A DNA stretch of 21,458 nucleotides from RPRB01 sp035543115 (GCA_035543115.1 DATKKF010000085.1:1-21458), one strand, 5' to 3'. Counted from the first letter of the stretch, positions 8,086 to 17,100 are shown. Notes: a model not told the origin generated them from the letters alone. Made by a program: numbers and translations.

Positions 8086-9798
8086 TCAGCGCGCCTCGGC
8101 CCGCTGCGGCGGCTCGCTGGCCGGGCTCGGGAGGAGCGGCGGGCGGTCACGTCCCTCCACCACCCGTTGCAGCTCGATCTCCCGGAGCAGCGTGGCCGGC
8201 GCCACGGTGGACACCGGCACGTTGCCGCTCTCCGCGCCGCAGAAGCCGTTGAACACTCCCTGCGTCTTCCCGGTGGCGACGATCTTACTCACCGCCGACA
8301 AGGGCGTGCCCACCACCTCCACGCCCCGAACCAGCGTCTCCTTCCCGTCTCGGGCGTCCACCCGGTAGACGAGTCGAGGAATGCCCTTGAACGCCTGGTA
8401 GCCGAAGCTGGAGGTGTTGGTGTTCCCGCCCTGGATGTCGCGGATGATGAGCCCGTAGGGCTTTCCCTGCCGCTTCGCCTCGGCGATCAGCATCTGCTTC
8501 AGCTCGGCGTCGCTCACCTGCTTCGTGGACGAGGCGATGAGGTTGGCCATGCGGGCCACCGGCCGGCGGTTCGCCTGCGCTCGCCCGTGCCCGTTGCTGT
8601 GGAGGAACCCGTCCACCGGGTGCCGCGAGACGAGGAAGTTCCGCAGCACCCCCGCGTCCACCAGAGTGACGCGCTGGGCGGGGATGCCCTCGTCGTCGTA
8701 CCGGTAGAAGCCGTTCAGCGACTTGCCCCCCAGCGACCCGAGGGTTGGGTCATCGACGATGGTGATGAAGGGTGGGAGCACCGCCCGGCCGATCTGGCCC
8801 TTGTACGTCTTTCCCTCTGCGTCGTTGTCCATCCGGTCGCCCTCGAGCCGGTGACCGACCGCCTCGTGGAACAGGACCCCGGCGGCCTCCGCCTCGAGGA
8901 TGGCGGGACCGGTGTACGGGTCGATGGCCGGGGCGGCGCGGAGCGCCAGCAGCTCCTGGATGAGCGCCTCGGCGTCCTTCATCAGGCGCTCGTCGCTCGG
9001 CAGCTCCGACTCGCGGAACCCGTAGTAGTCGCGCGAGTCGTCAAGGAGCTGGCCATCGTCGGCGCGGGTCACCGCGTAGAGGTGGGCCCCGTAGAAGGTC
9101 TGCTCGGTCAGGATGCGCGACCCTTCGGAGTTGACGAAGTAGCGGACCTCCTTGTCGGCGGTGACCCTGACGTCGGTGTCGAAGATCTTCCCCGCGTCGT
9201 TGAAGCGGGCCGACACCTTGCGCACCAGCGCCGTCCACCGCGGCCGGTCGAAGGTGTAGGTCGCGGGCGGTCCGGTGAAGGCGCTCGGCTGTTCACGGCT
9301 GAAGGAGGGCGGCTTCTTCGGGTCGTCCACCACGTAGACCGCCTCGCCCTTCTTCTTCAATAGATTGAAGAGGCCCCCTTTGTACTTCTCGTCGCTGATC
9401 AGCCAGAGCGCGGTGCGCAGGGCGGTGAGGTCGTCGTCGAGCGGCGCCTCCTTGCGCGTGGTGTAGCTGGTCCCCTTGAGCGAGAAGTTGAAGTCGAACT
9501 CCTCGTTGATCGAGTTGTCGAGCTCGGGGCTCCCCACTCGCACGTCGGCGAACACCCGCCGGTCTCTGTTCGTCGAGTCGTCGAACAGCGCGCCGTACCG
9601 CGCGGCGACGTAGGCCTGGGTCAGGTCCTTCACCGCGTAGCTGATGAAGTACGGCGGGGGGTTCTCACCGAGCTTGAGCTGGGTGCGGTTGCGCTCCAGC
9701 TCCTCCTTCATCGCATCGAGGATGGACAGGCGGGGGTCGATGGAGGCCGGGGCCGCGCCGAGCGCGGTGGCGAGAATGGAGGCGAGGAGGAGCGACAT
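8086..9798 (-). CDS. TldD/PmbA-family metallopeptidase-like protein with signal peptide
   Basis: A 570-residue member of the TldD/PmbA (peptidase U62) family. HEAVGHRLEGD at 311-321 is the TldD zinc motif (H311, E312, H316), and C in GFCGAESG near the C-terminus is the probable third ligand. Blocks such as GGNTNTSSFGYQAF and the terminal SGNVPVSTVAPATLLREIELQ match family structure. Classical TldD is cytoplasmic and works with TldE. Here ATG 9798 is followed by a hydrophobic LLLASILATALGAAPA, a plausible signal peptide, and no TldE partner is adjacent. The N-terminal part (20-290) is longer than in E. coli TldD. It follows the HAD gene by 59 bp on the same strand. Confidence 0.85.
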   Translation of the reverse strand: MSLLLASILATALGAAPASIDPRLSILDAMKEELERNRTQLKLGENPPPYFISYAVKDLTQAYVAARYGALFDDSTNRDRRVFADVRVGSPELDNSINEEFDFNFSLKGTSYTTRKEAPLDDDLTALRTALWLISDEKYKGGLFNLLKKKGEAVYVVDDPKKPPSFSREQPSAFTGPPATYTFDRPRWTALVRKVSARFNDAGKIFDTDVRVTADKEVRYFVNSEGSRILTEQTFYGAHLYAVTRADDGQLLDDSRDYYGFRESELPSDERLMKDAEALIQELLALRAAPAIDPYTGPAILEAEAAGVLFHEAVGHRLEGDRMDNDAEGKTYKGQIGRAVLPPFITIVDDPTLGSLGGKSLNGFYRYDDEGIPAQRVTLVDAGVLRNFLVSRHPVDGFLHSNGHGRAQANRRPVARMANLIASSTKQVSDAELKQMLIAEAKRQGKPYGLIIRDIQGGNTNTSSFGYQAFKGIPRLVYRVDARDGKETLVRGVEVVGTPLSAVSKIVATGKTQGVFNGFCGAESGNVPVSTVAPATLLREIELQRVVEGRDRPPLLPSPASEPPQRAEAR

Positions 9799-9857
9799 GG
9801 AGGAGTCGGTCGAGCCTAGCAGGGGCACCGGGTGCGACGCGCCCGCCCCCGCGGCGG

Positions 9858-10574
9858 TCAGCCCTCTTGCTGCGAGCCCTCGAACATCGACGCCCCGGGG
9901 TCGGCCTCCGACAGCGCCTCCCCCCACCACTCGACCGGCCAGCCGCGCCGCTCGGCCTCCCGCCGGAGCCGCGGGTCCGGATTCACCACCACCGGGTGGC
10001 CGACGCGCTCCAGGACGGGAAGATCGGAGTAGCTGTCGGTATAGAACCAGCAGTCGGACAGCGACACCCCTCGCTCCCGGGCGTAGGCCTCGGCGTAGCC
10101 GAGCTTGCCGGCGCCGAAGCACAGGCTGCCCACCGGGCGGCCGGTGTGCGCGCCGGCGTCGTCCACCTCGAAGCGGTTGCAGAGCACGTCGTCGAACCCG
10201 AGCTCCTCGGCCACCAGCTCGGAGAGGTACAGCGACGAGGCGGTCAGCAGGACGATGGCGTCGCCGCGGGCCCGGTGTCGGTCCAGCGCCGGGCGGGCGC
10301 CGGTGCGGTAGAGCATCCGGACCTCGGTCTCGTAGAAGGCGCGGGTCCGCGCGCGGAGCGCCTGCTCGGTCTGGCCGCGCAGTGAGCCGATGGCGGTCCG
10401 GAGCGCGTCGTCCATCGAGGCCCAGCCCATCCTGTAGCGGAGCATCCACACCGCGGCCCGGAGGAACTGGGGCCGGGAGATGTTCCCCTCCCTCAGCTCA
10501 CGGCGGATCCACAGGCGGCCGGAGTTGCCGACGATGAGGGTCTCGTCGAAATCGAAGAAGGCGATCGCAGCCAT
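9858..10574 (-). CDS. HAD-IB family hydrolase (SerB-like phosphatase)
   Basis: A 238-residue cytoplasmic HAD-superfamily phosphatase. Motif I is FFDFDETL (nucleophile D8, acid/base D10), motif II LLTASS (T111), motif III K157 (GAGKLGY), and motif IV YTDSYSDLPVLE (D180, D184), followed by VVNPDPRLRREAERRGW, a block frequent in HAD-IB proteins. A helical cap lies at about 20-90. Family members act on phosphoserine, lysophosphatidate-like or unknown phosphates, so the substrate is not determined. Its ATG shares one base with the stop of the upstream matrixin gene (TGATG), so the two are coupled in translation. Confidence 0.88.
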   Translation of the reverse strand: MAAIAFFDFDETLIVGNSGRLWIRRELREGNISRPQFLRAAVWMLRYRMGWASMDDALRTAIGSLRGQTEQALRARTRAFYETEVRMLYRTGARPALDRHRARGDAIVLLTASSLYLSELVAEELGFDDVLCNRFEVDDAGAHTGRPVGSLCFGAGKLGYAEAYARERGVSLSDCWFYTDSYSDLPVLERVGHPVVVNPDPRLRREAERRGWPVEWWGEALSEADPGASMFEGSQQEG

Positions 10575-11455
10575 CAGGCGCCTCCTCGACGGCGCAGCCC
10601 GGCGAGCGCCAGGGCCAGGAGCGTCAGGGGTCCGATGGGGGCGACGCTGCACGAGCCAACGCTGGTGTCGGTCAGGTCGAGCGGCGTGCCGTCGCAGTCG
10701 AGGGTCGGACGACCGGCGGGGTAAGCGGTGCAGACGAACTCGATGCTTCCATCGTCCAGGACCCGCTTGGAGGTCTCGCCACGGTCGGCGCCGGCGAACA
10801 TGGTGGAGCGCGGGTCGGGGGAGTGGGCCAGCCCGAGCGAGTGGCCGAACTCGTGGGTGACGGTGTTCTGCACGTCGGTGGAAATGCAGCTGGGCAGGTC
10901 CGGACCGCTGCAGGGGGGGGAGTCCACGGTGGTGAAGAGGTGGACGCTGGCGTTCATCTCCAGATCTGCGTCGTAGAGCCGTCCGGTGTGAGAGTTGTAC
11001 GTGGTGGTGGTGATGGCGAGCGTCCCCGACGCGAAGTCCCAGCAGTCGTGGACGTTGGCGCAGGTTCCCTGTCCGATGCACGGGTCATCGGACCGGACCA
11101 CCTCGCTGCACAGCCGGGTGCGGAAGAGCAGCAGGTTCTCGTTGGCGGCGCCCGTCCGGTCGTCGAAGCCAACGGAGCGGCTGGTGGTCCTGGGGCCCAT
11201 GCGGAGCGAGAGATTGCCGCAGGCGTTCATCTGTGTCGCCCAGGTCTCGAGCGAACGTTCCATGGCCGCGAAACCAGCGTCACCGGCGTCCGGGGCGCCG
11301 TCGGCGTTCTCGTGGAACTCGACGGCTCCCGCTGGCCAGCCGAGGCAGTGGCCGCCGTCCGGAACGGTCCGGTCGGTCCGGCTACGGACATAGGGAATGG
11401 TCGAGCCGGTGACGAGAGCCGCCGCCGCGGCGGCGAGGACGGCGAGGAGCTTCAC
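10574..11455 (-). CDS. Matrixin-like metalloprotease with MYXO-CTERM tail
   Basis: A 293-residue secreted zinc protease. A signal peptide (MKLLAVLAAAAAALVTGS) is followed by a disulfide-rich catalytic region. HEFGHSLGLAH at 201-211 is the full metzincin HExxHxxGxxH site (H201, E202, H205, H211), and STMF with M219 gives the Met-turn. The C-terminus, G267-S-C-S then a hydrophobic stretch PLTLLALALAGL and RRR, matches MYXO-CTERM, which is predicted to be cut by a rhombosortase or myxosortase and leaves the protein attached to the outer membrane. Start ATG 11455. It is the first gene of the minus-strand cluster and is divergent from gltX. Confidence 0.88.
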   Translation of the reverse strand: MKLLAVLAAAAAALVTGSTIPYVRSRTDRTVPDGGHCLGWPAGAVEFHENADGAPDAGDAGFAAMERSLETWATQMNACGNLSLRMGPRTTSRSVGFDDRTGAANENLLLFRTRLCSEVVRSDDPCIGQGTCANVHDCWDFASGTLAITTTTYNSHTGRLYDADLEMNASVHLFTTVDSPPCSGPDLPSCISTDVQNTVTHEFGHSLGLAHSPDPRSTMFAGADRGETSKRVLDDGSIEFVCTAYPAGRPTLDCDGTPLDLTDTSVGSCSVAPIGPLTLLALALAGLRRRGGA

Positions 11456-11492
11456 GCCCTCCCACGCGTACCACGGGAGGGCGGCGGCCGCG

Positions 11493-11520
11493 TTGACCCT
11501 TCCGGGGGGGCACTGTTAAT
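11493..11520 (+). promoter_or_regulatory. Possible housekeeping promoter of gltX
   Basis: TTGACC (11493-11498) and GTTAAT (11515-11520) are 16 bp apart in the 80-bp divergent gap between the matrixin gene and gltX. The predicted start of transcription lies only about nine bases before the gltX ATG, so the leader would be very short. The -10 match is moderate. Confidence 0.35.
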
Positions 11521-11535
11521 CCCGCGGGTTCCGTC

Positions 11536-12954
11536 ATGGCCACCCCACCCCGCGTCCGGTTCGCCCCATCGCCGACCGGCTATCTCCACATCGGCGGCGC
11601 GCGCACCGCCCTGTTCAACTGGCTGGAGGCCCGCCGCGAGCACGGCCGGTTCGTCCTTCGGATCGAGGATACCGACCGGGAGCGGTCCACCACCGAGTCG
11701 GTGCAGGCCATCCTCGACGGGCTCCGCTGGCTGGGGCTCGACTGGGACGAGGGGCCAGAGGTGGGAGGCCCGTACGCGCCGTACTTCCAGACCGATCGGC
11801 TGGCCACCTACCGGGCGGCGGCGGACCGGCTGGTTGCCGAGAGGAAGGCCTACCTCTGCTACTGCACCAAGGAGGAGCTGGAGGAGCGCCGGCAGGTCTT
11901 CGAGCGGCAGAAGCGGCCGTACAAGTACGAGGGGACGTGCCGCAACCGGACCGAGCCCGTGCCGGGGCGGACGGCGGTGGTGCGCTTCCGGATGCCGGAC
12001 ACCGACCAGGCGCTGACCTTCGAGGACCGGGTCATCGGGAAGATCTCCAAGCAGACCAGCGACCTGGACGACTTCGTGATGCTCCGGGCGGATGGCATCC
12101 CGCTCTACAACTTCGGCGCGGTGGTGGACGACCACGCGATGGAGATCACCCTGGTCATCCGCGGCCAGGAGCACATCAACTCGACCTTCCCGCAGCTTCT
12201 GGTGTACCGCGCGCTGAGCTGGGAGACGCCCGACTTCGCCCACCTGCCGCTGATCCTCGGACCGGACCGCGAGAAGCTGAGCAAGCGCCGGCATCCCGAG
12301 GCAGACGTGATGCTGCACAAGCGGAGCGGCATCCTCGCCGAGGCGCTGCTGAACTTCATCGTGCGGCTTGGCTGGAGCCACGGCAACGACGAGATCATCT
12401 CGCGCGAGCAGATGATCGAGTGGTTCGGCTTCGACCACGTGGGGAGCACCTCGGGGGTGTGGAACCCCGAGAAGCTGCTGTGGCTGAACCAGCACTACCT
12501 CAAGACGCTGCCCGAGTCGGACGTGGCGCAGCGCCTGGTCCCGTTCCTGGCCGAGCGCGGGGTGAACGCGGCGGGGGATCCACGACTGCCGCGGGTGGTC
12601 ATCGCGCTGCGGGAGCGGAGCAAGACGCTGGTGGAGATGGCGGAGCTAGCGCGCCCGTTCTTCGTGCGTCCGGAGCTGGACCCGCGGGCCGCGGCCAAGC
12701 ATTTGGACGACGCGGGGAAGGCGCTGCTCCGGAAGGCGCGCGAGGCGCTGGCGGGCGTCAGCCCCTGGGTTGCGTCGAACATCGACCCGGTCCTCAAGGC
12801 ACTGTCCGAGTCGGCCGGGGTCGGGCTCGGGAAGGTGGCCCAGCCGATCCGGGTGGCCGTCACCGGGTCGACGGTCAGCCCGCCGATCGACGAGACGCTG
12901 GAGCTGCTCGGCAAGGACGAGGCGCTCGGCCGGATCGACGCGGCGCTGCGCTAG
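11536..12954 (+). CDS. gltX: Glutamate--tRNA ligase
   Basis: A 472-residue class I tRNA synthetase, the usual GluRS length. It activates glutamate with ATP and charges tRNA-Glu. The N-terminus VRFAPSPTGYLHIGGARTAL holds the HIGH motif (HIGG, 18-21). The KMSKS loop is KLSKR (247-251). RIEDTD (42-47) and VIRGQEHINSTFPQ (207-220) are family blocks. C108 and C110 (CYC) with C135 (GTCRN) are remnants or partial ligands of the zinc site. The C-terminal helical anticodon-binding region runs to the end without truncation. ATG 11536 has no strong ribosome binding site. It lies about 430 bp before tRNA-Gln(CUG), noteworthy because in bacteria lacking GlnRS a non-discriminating GluRS also charges tRNA-Gln. 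Confidence 0.97.
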   Translation: MATPPRVRFAPSPTGYLHIGGARTALFNWLEARREHGRFVLRIEDTDRERSTTESVQAILDGLRWLGLDWDEGPEVGGPYAPYFQTDRLATYRAAADRLVAERKAYLCYCTKEELEERRQVFERQKRPYKYEGTCRNRTEPVPGRTAVVRFRMPDTDQALTFEDRVIGKISKQTSDLDDFVMLRADGIPLYNFGAVVDDHAMEITLVIRGQEHINSTFPQLLVYRALSWETPDFAHLPLILGPDREKLSKRRHPEADVMLHKRSGILAEALLNFIVRLGWSHGNDEIISREQMIEWFGFDHVGSTSGVWNPEKLLWLNQHYLKTLPESDVAQRLVPFLAERGVNAAGDPRLPRVVIALRERSKTLVEMAELARPFFVRPELDPRAAAKHLDDAGKALLRKAREALAGVSPWVASNIDPVLKALSESAGVGLGKVAQPIRVAVTGSTVSPPIDETLELLGKDEALGRIDAALR

Positions 12955-12967
12955 GCTGGGGGGTCCC

Positions 12968-13375
12968 GTGGCTCGTCTTGACACCCCAAAACCCGGTTCC
13001 TATAAGCCGCGCTCGGCGTGGGCGGCGGTGGCCGCGGCGGTGCTGGTGCTGGCCGGCGTGGCGCGGGCGGAGCTCCTGGACGGCGTGCAGCTGCCGGACA
13101 AGTCCTCCAAGGTGGGTGAGCGGCGGTACCGGGTTCCGCAGGACTGGGAAAACACGCTGAAGTACTTCAAGACGGTCTACCCGACGGCGACGTACCCCCG
13201 CCGGTCGATCGTCAACCAGCCGGGCGTGAAGGCGATTCACATCACGAACCCGAGTGGCAAGGGTTGGGCCGGCCTCAACGTGTACGAGGCCAACGAGGAA
13301 GTGAGGGTGTACGTCGTCCCGCCGGAAGGTGTCCCGGCGAAGGCGCCGAAGAAGAAGCAGACACCGAAGAAGTAG
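12968..13375 (+). CDS. Small exported protein of unknown function
   Basis: A 135-residue protein if read from GTG 12968. A positively charged start is followed by AWAAVAAAVLVLAGVARA, a convincing signal peptide, with cleavage before ELLDG. The mature part is about 100 residues, contains no Cys, has the patterns VPQDWENTLKYFKTVY and GWAGLNVYEANEEVRVYVVP, and ends in the Lys-rich tail KAPKKKQTPKK. I do not recognise the family. The start is uncertain: a near-consensus promoter (12978-13006) lies after GTG 12968, and a transcript from it would allow only GTG 13028, which leaves a signal peptide with no basic residues. The stop is seven bases before tRNA-Gln. Confidence 0.7.
   Translation: MARLDTPKPGSYKPRSAWAAVAAAVLVLAGVARAELLDGVQLPDKSSKVGERRYRVPQDWENTLKYFKTVYPTATYPRRSIVNQPGVKAIHITNPSGKGWAGLNVYEANEEVRVYVVPPEGVPAKAPKKKQTPKK
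12978..13006 (+). promoter_or_regulatory. Near-consensus sigma-70/sigma-A promoter
   Basis: TTGACA (12978-12983, 6 of 6), a 17-bp spacer, and TATAAG (13001-13006, 5 of 6). The element stands out as AT-rich in very GC-rich surroundings. Predicted transcription start is near 13013. It lies inside the beginning of the small secreted-protein frame and probably drives tRNA-Gln (13383), with or without that gene. Confidence 0.6.
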
Positions 13376-13382
13376 CGGTCTT

Positions 13383-13453
13383 TGGGGAATCGTCTAACGG
13401 CAGGACGCCAGACTCTGGATCTGGCTATCTAGGTTCGAATCCTAGTTCCCCAG
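13383..13453 (+). tRNA. tRNA-Gln (anticodon CUG)
   Basis: A complete cloverleaf of 71 bases. The acceptor TGGGGAA pairs with TTCCCCA (U1-A72 as in glutamine tRNAs) with discriminator G. D-arm GTC/GAC, anticodon stem CCAGA/TCTGG with loop CTCTGGA, so anticodon CTG at 13415-13417. T-arm CTAGG/CCTAG with loop TTCGAAT. CCA is not encoded. The layout matches E. coli tRNA-Gln(CUG) closely. Its 3' end is the left copy of the repeat that bounds the island. Confidence 0.96.
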
Positions 13454-13517
13454 TAGTTTCAATAGATAATTTAGTAGTTTACAAAGTCTGATTCCAGCAT
13501 GTCGCGCCTATGTTGCG
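13428..13517 (+). repeat. Left copy of tRNA-overlapping direct repeat (attL-like)
   Basis: The T-arm and 3' half of the acceptor of tRNA-Gln (TTCGAATCCTAGTTCC from 13434) and 64 bp beyond the tRNA end match 21148-21231 without gaps, 72 of 84 by my count. Six further upstream bases share TCTA. It ends in ATGTCGCGCCTATGTTGCG. Confidence 0.75.
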
Positions 13518-13677
13518 CTGGCTGGTCCCGGCGGTGTCCGGCCGCGCTTCGACTGGATGACCGCGATGCGGACGGGTCAGCTCGCAGTTGCTTCGGCGTC
13601 GACTCGGCGAGACGACGCCGGACGGAGTAGCCGCGCGAGGCGCTGAGCTTCTTCCCTTAATCCTTCCCTCACCGGTC

Positions 13678-13716
13678 CGAGGGCTCGCATAGGTGCGAGA
13701 AGGAGAAGGGCCCTCG
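13678..13716. other. Nested stem-loop in the left flank of the island
   Basis: CGAGGG (13678-13683) pairs with CCCTCG (13711-13716). Inside, CTCGCA (13684-13689) pairs with TGCGAG (13694-13699) around TAGG. The single-stranded remainder holds AAGGAG. It may be a structured leader or mere remnant; no gene starts soon after. Confidence 0.2.
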
Positions 13717-13923
13717 AGAAGCTCCGGCTCGCGAACTCTCAGCAAACACGCTACGCGGTCGATGGTCCCGGAGGTCTACCTCCTCCCTCCGCAGCGCAAG
13801 CAGCTCACGCTTGCGGACGGCCGGGTAATCAGCTCGCAGGTTGCGAGCAGTTCTCCTCCAGGACCTCCGATTAGCTCATCTCGCGGCGGACGCCCCGGTC
13901 CTGACCGCCCGCCCGGCGATGGT

Positions 13924-13964
13924 GTGGGTCAGTTTGCACCGGCTAGTGGGTCACTTTTGAACGG
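13924..13964. mobile_element. Remnant of an IS21-like transposon end
   Basis: Two imperfect tandem repeats with a 22-bp period, GTGGGTCAGTTTGCACCGG (13924) and GTGGGTCACTTTTGAACGG (13946), resemble the multiple terminal repeats of IS21-family elements, which typically read GGGTCA-TTTTG-ACCGG. No transposase (istA) or helper (istB) reading frame is nearby, so it is only an end. The family assignment is from memory of such termini. Confidence 0.4.
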
Positions 13965-14198
13965 CGGGACCAGCCGTAGCGGCGCTGGCCTGGGCCGCCT
14001 TCCGGCCGCGCCTCGCCCTACGTGCGGTCTCGCCTCCAGCGCGAGTTCCGACCCGTACATGCCCGGCGAGACGTTCGTCTGGCTCGCCGCCTCTCGTAAC
14101 GGCGACACTTTCTGGCTCTCCCAAGTCACTTGACGTCGAACGTCCACGCTGAAAAACTATGGCTAGGCTGGAGATATCGGTCGCCTGCTGGGGGGTCC

Positions 14199-17100
14199 AT
14201 GGGATCGATTGCCGGAGCGCAATCCGCTGGGAAAGGCGGATGCTTCGTTCTGCTGCTCCTCGGGCTTCTGTTTGCTGCCTGCCACCCTCAGCCCGCGAGG
14301 GACAACCCGGATGGAGGGTTGCGTCCGTCCGACGGTGGAACCGACACTGGTGGAAACCCTACGGATGGTGGAACGGACGGCGGAGGCTCGATCGGTGGTG
14401 GGCAGATTTCCGCGTCGCCCATCGACCCGACGGTGCCGACGGACTTCGGTCATTCGATCGAATTCCTCTACTCCGGCCCGCTCGCCGTGCAGCAACTCCC
14501 CGACGCAGGCGTCATCGACAAGCGCCGGGTCGCGGTGCTCCGCGGCCGAGTGCTCGACACCAAGGGAACGCCGATCGAGAACGTCCGGGTTCGTGTCCTG
14601 AGTGCGCCGGAGTTCGGCTTTTCACTGACGCGAGAGGACGGCTGGTACGACCTGGTCGTCAACGGCGGTGGGCAGATCACGCTCGTCTTTGAATCACCAG
14701 GGTATCTGAGCGTTCAGAAAAGCATCACGCTACCTTGGCGGAACTACGCCCATGTCGAGGACGTGGCGCTCACACAGCTCGATGCGACAGTAACGGCGGT
14801 CGTCTCCGGCGCGGCGTTTCCGCAGCTTGCGCGAGGCACTCCCGTCACCGACGAGTCCGGACGTCGGCAGGCCTCTCTCTTCTTTCCATCCGGAGTCCAC
14901 GCGCAGGTGAGCCTCCCTGACGGCGGCATGAGTGATGCCGCGACGCTCCACGTGCGAGCGACGGAGTACACCGTTGGTACGTGGGGGCCGGCTGCGATGC
15001 CAGGGACCCTTCCGCCGACCAGCCAGTACACCTACGCGGTCGAATTGAGTGCAGATGAGGTTCCGACTGACGGTGCGCAGAGCATAACGTTCGACAAACC
15101 CATCGCTCTTTACGTCGACAATTTTCTCGGTTTCCCTGCGGGAACCATCGTTCCCGTGGGTTGGTACGACCGCTGGGTTGGGCAGTGGGTCCCGTCGAAC
15201 AACGGCGTCGTTCTGAGTCTTCTTGGGAACTCCGGTGGGAGCGCAAGTATCGATCTCGACGGAGATGGGATCGCTGAGACCGACTCCCTCCTGGAGGGGA
15301 TTGGCATCACGGCTGAAGAACGCCGAATGCTGGCGCAGACCTACTCCAGCCCGACCACGATCTGGCGATCGCCAATCAGTCATTTCACGCCCTACGACCT
15401 CAACTGGAACGTCTTTGGCATACCCGCTGACGCTCTACCCCCACCGTCTCCTGACACCCCGGATGGCACTGCCGGAGAGCCGGACCCGGAATGCCACGAG
15501 GGAAGCATCGTCGAATGCGAAAACCAGGTGCTGGGCCAGAGGGTGTCATTGGCCGGAACGAATTATTCGTTGACCTATTTCAGCGACCGCACCGCAGGGC
15601 GACTCGACGCGCTGGCAGTCGACATCCCGATCACGGGTGCCACAGTTCCCGCGAGCATCCGCTCCGTGCGGGTCGACATCGAAGGAGTTGGCAGAGCCTG
15701 GTCGGCCAGCTTCACCTCCGCTCCCAACCAGACCTACACCTTCGTGTGGGATGGGCTTGACGGCTACGGCCGGAGGCCGCAGGGCCCGCAAAGATTCAAG
15801 ATCACGACGGCATTCGAGTACGACCTCAAGTACCTCGCGTCCACGACCAGGACCGTCGACCAGCTCACCAGCGTCCTCAACGATTCCACCATTCGCCTCT
15901 TTGCTCGCGGAACTCTGGAATCCAGCGTCTTCGGCGACCCCAGGGAGATCCAGGCGCGCGGTACCGTCTTCTTCCCCACGATCTTCTGGACGACGCTCGG
16001 CCAGTGGATCGCGCCCGTCGGAGATCTCGGTGGATGGAGCCTGAGCGTCAACCACCGCTACCAGCGCGAGACAGACACGATCTTCCGAAGTGACGGCGCC
16101 AGGCAGCACCCGGACATGATCCGCGCTGGAACCGAGGTCCTGGTCGGGGAGTTCGGTCTCAACGGACCACCACCCTCTGAGGGTGCACAGGCCCGACAAA
16201 TTTTTCTTGATACATTTTGTCGGATCCTCAGCCACGCCGTTGGCCCCGACGGGAGCGTCTATTTCAACTGGGCCCCTCGCTGCGGCCTCCTGAATTCGCA
16301 GATATGGCGGGTCAAACCGGACGGCACCCTGACCCGGGTCGCCGGAGTGACCGACCAGATCTTGGATCCCCGGGAATTCCGATCCCGCTACGCGGATGAC
16401 GTAGATGCGAAGACGACAACGGTTGGTGCCGTGAGCGTGATGGCCACCGGGCCGGACGGATCGCTCTACTTCACCGAGTTCTCCGCCTTGAGCACGCCGA
16501 CGAACAGTGATCTCCGCGTTCGACGGATTCGACCCGACGGACGGATCGAGCACATCGCAGGCACCCAGGGATTCGGCGACTCGGGAGACTACGGCCCGGC
16601 GACGCAGGCTCAGATCTCCACTGGAAGCTTGACGGCCGACGCGTCCGGGAACCTGTACCTCGGCGAAACCGATTCATCGGTGATCCGCCGTATCGACCGA
16701 ACTGGACAGATCAGCCATTTTGCCCTGACGGGAGTGGCCGGTCTGGCCCAGATCGGAGGCGGCGCCCTTGGCGCCTCCCTGCCGTCCGTGAACGCCATCG
16801 CCGCGGGTCCGGACGGAACGCTCTATGTGGGGTCCACGGCAGTCCCGCTGTCGGGTCCGCCGTTCACGGGAGGTCCGCTGTTTCGGATAGGCATCGACGG
16901 TCGCATCTCTCAGCTGGGTCCGTCAGGCCTCGAGATTCCTGGAGAGACGGGGCGACCGTGCCTCTCCATCAGCGACATCGCCCTGGACCAGGACAGCGCT
17001 CTCTATGTGCTCTGCACATTCAACGCCGGGGACATCCGCCGCGTCGACCTGAGCGGAAAGGTGACGCGGTTTGCAGGGGACCCAAGCACTTCATCCAGTG

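Larger units (their letters stand above)
13518..14198. other. Non-coding, apparently decayed stretch at the left side of the island
   Basis: About 680 bp without a convincing gene. Open frames here lack a ribosome binding site and family features. It contains a nested stem-loop (13678-13683 with 13711-13716; inside it 13684-13689 with 13694-13699) and the IS21-like repeat pair at 13924-13964. A TTGACG at 14130 could be a -35 box for the RHS gene, but no good -10 box lies 16-18 bp after it. It probably holds remains of former mobile genes. Confidence 0.5.

Noticed and set aside
7930..9363. Plus-strand open frame of 477 codons
   Set aside because: It is antisense to the TldD-like gene, whose motifs are intact, and its translation is low-complexity.
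13693..14133. Plus-strand frame of 146 codons in the left flank of the island
   Set aside because: No ribosome binding site, Ser/Pro/Arg-rich translation with no recognisable domain, and it runs through the IS-like terminal repeats.
14130..14198. Extended TTG start of the RHS gene
   Set aside because: It would place 23 residues before the lipoprotein signal peptide. ATG 14199 directly precedes it.
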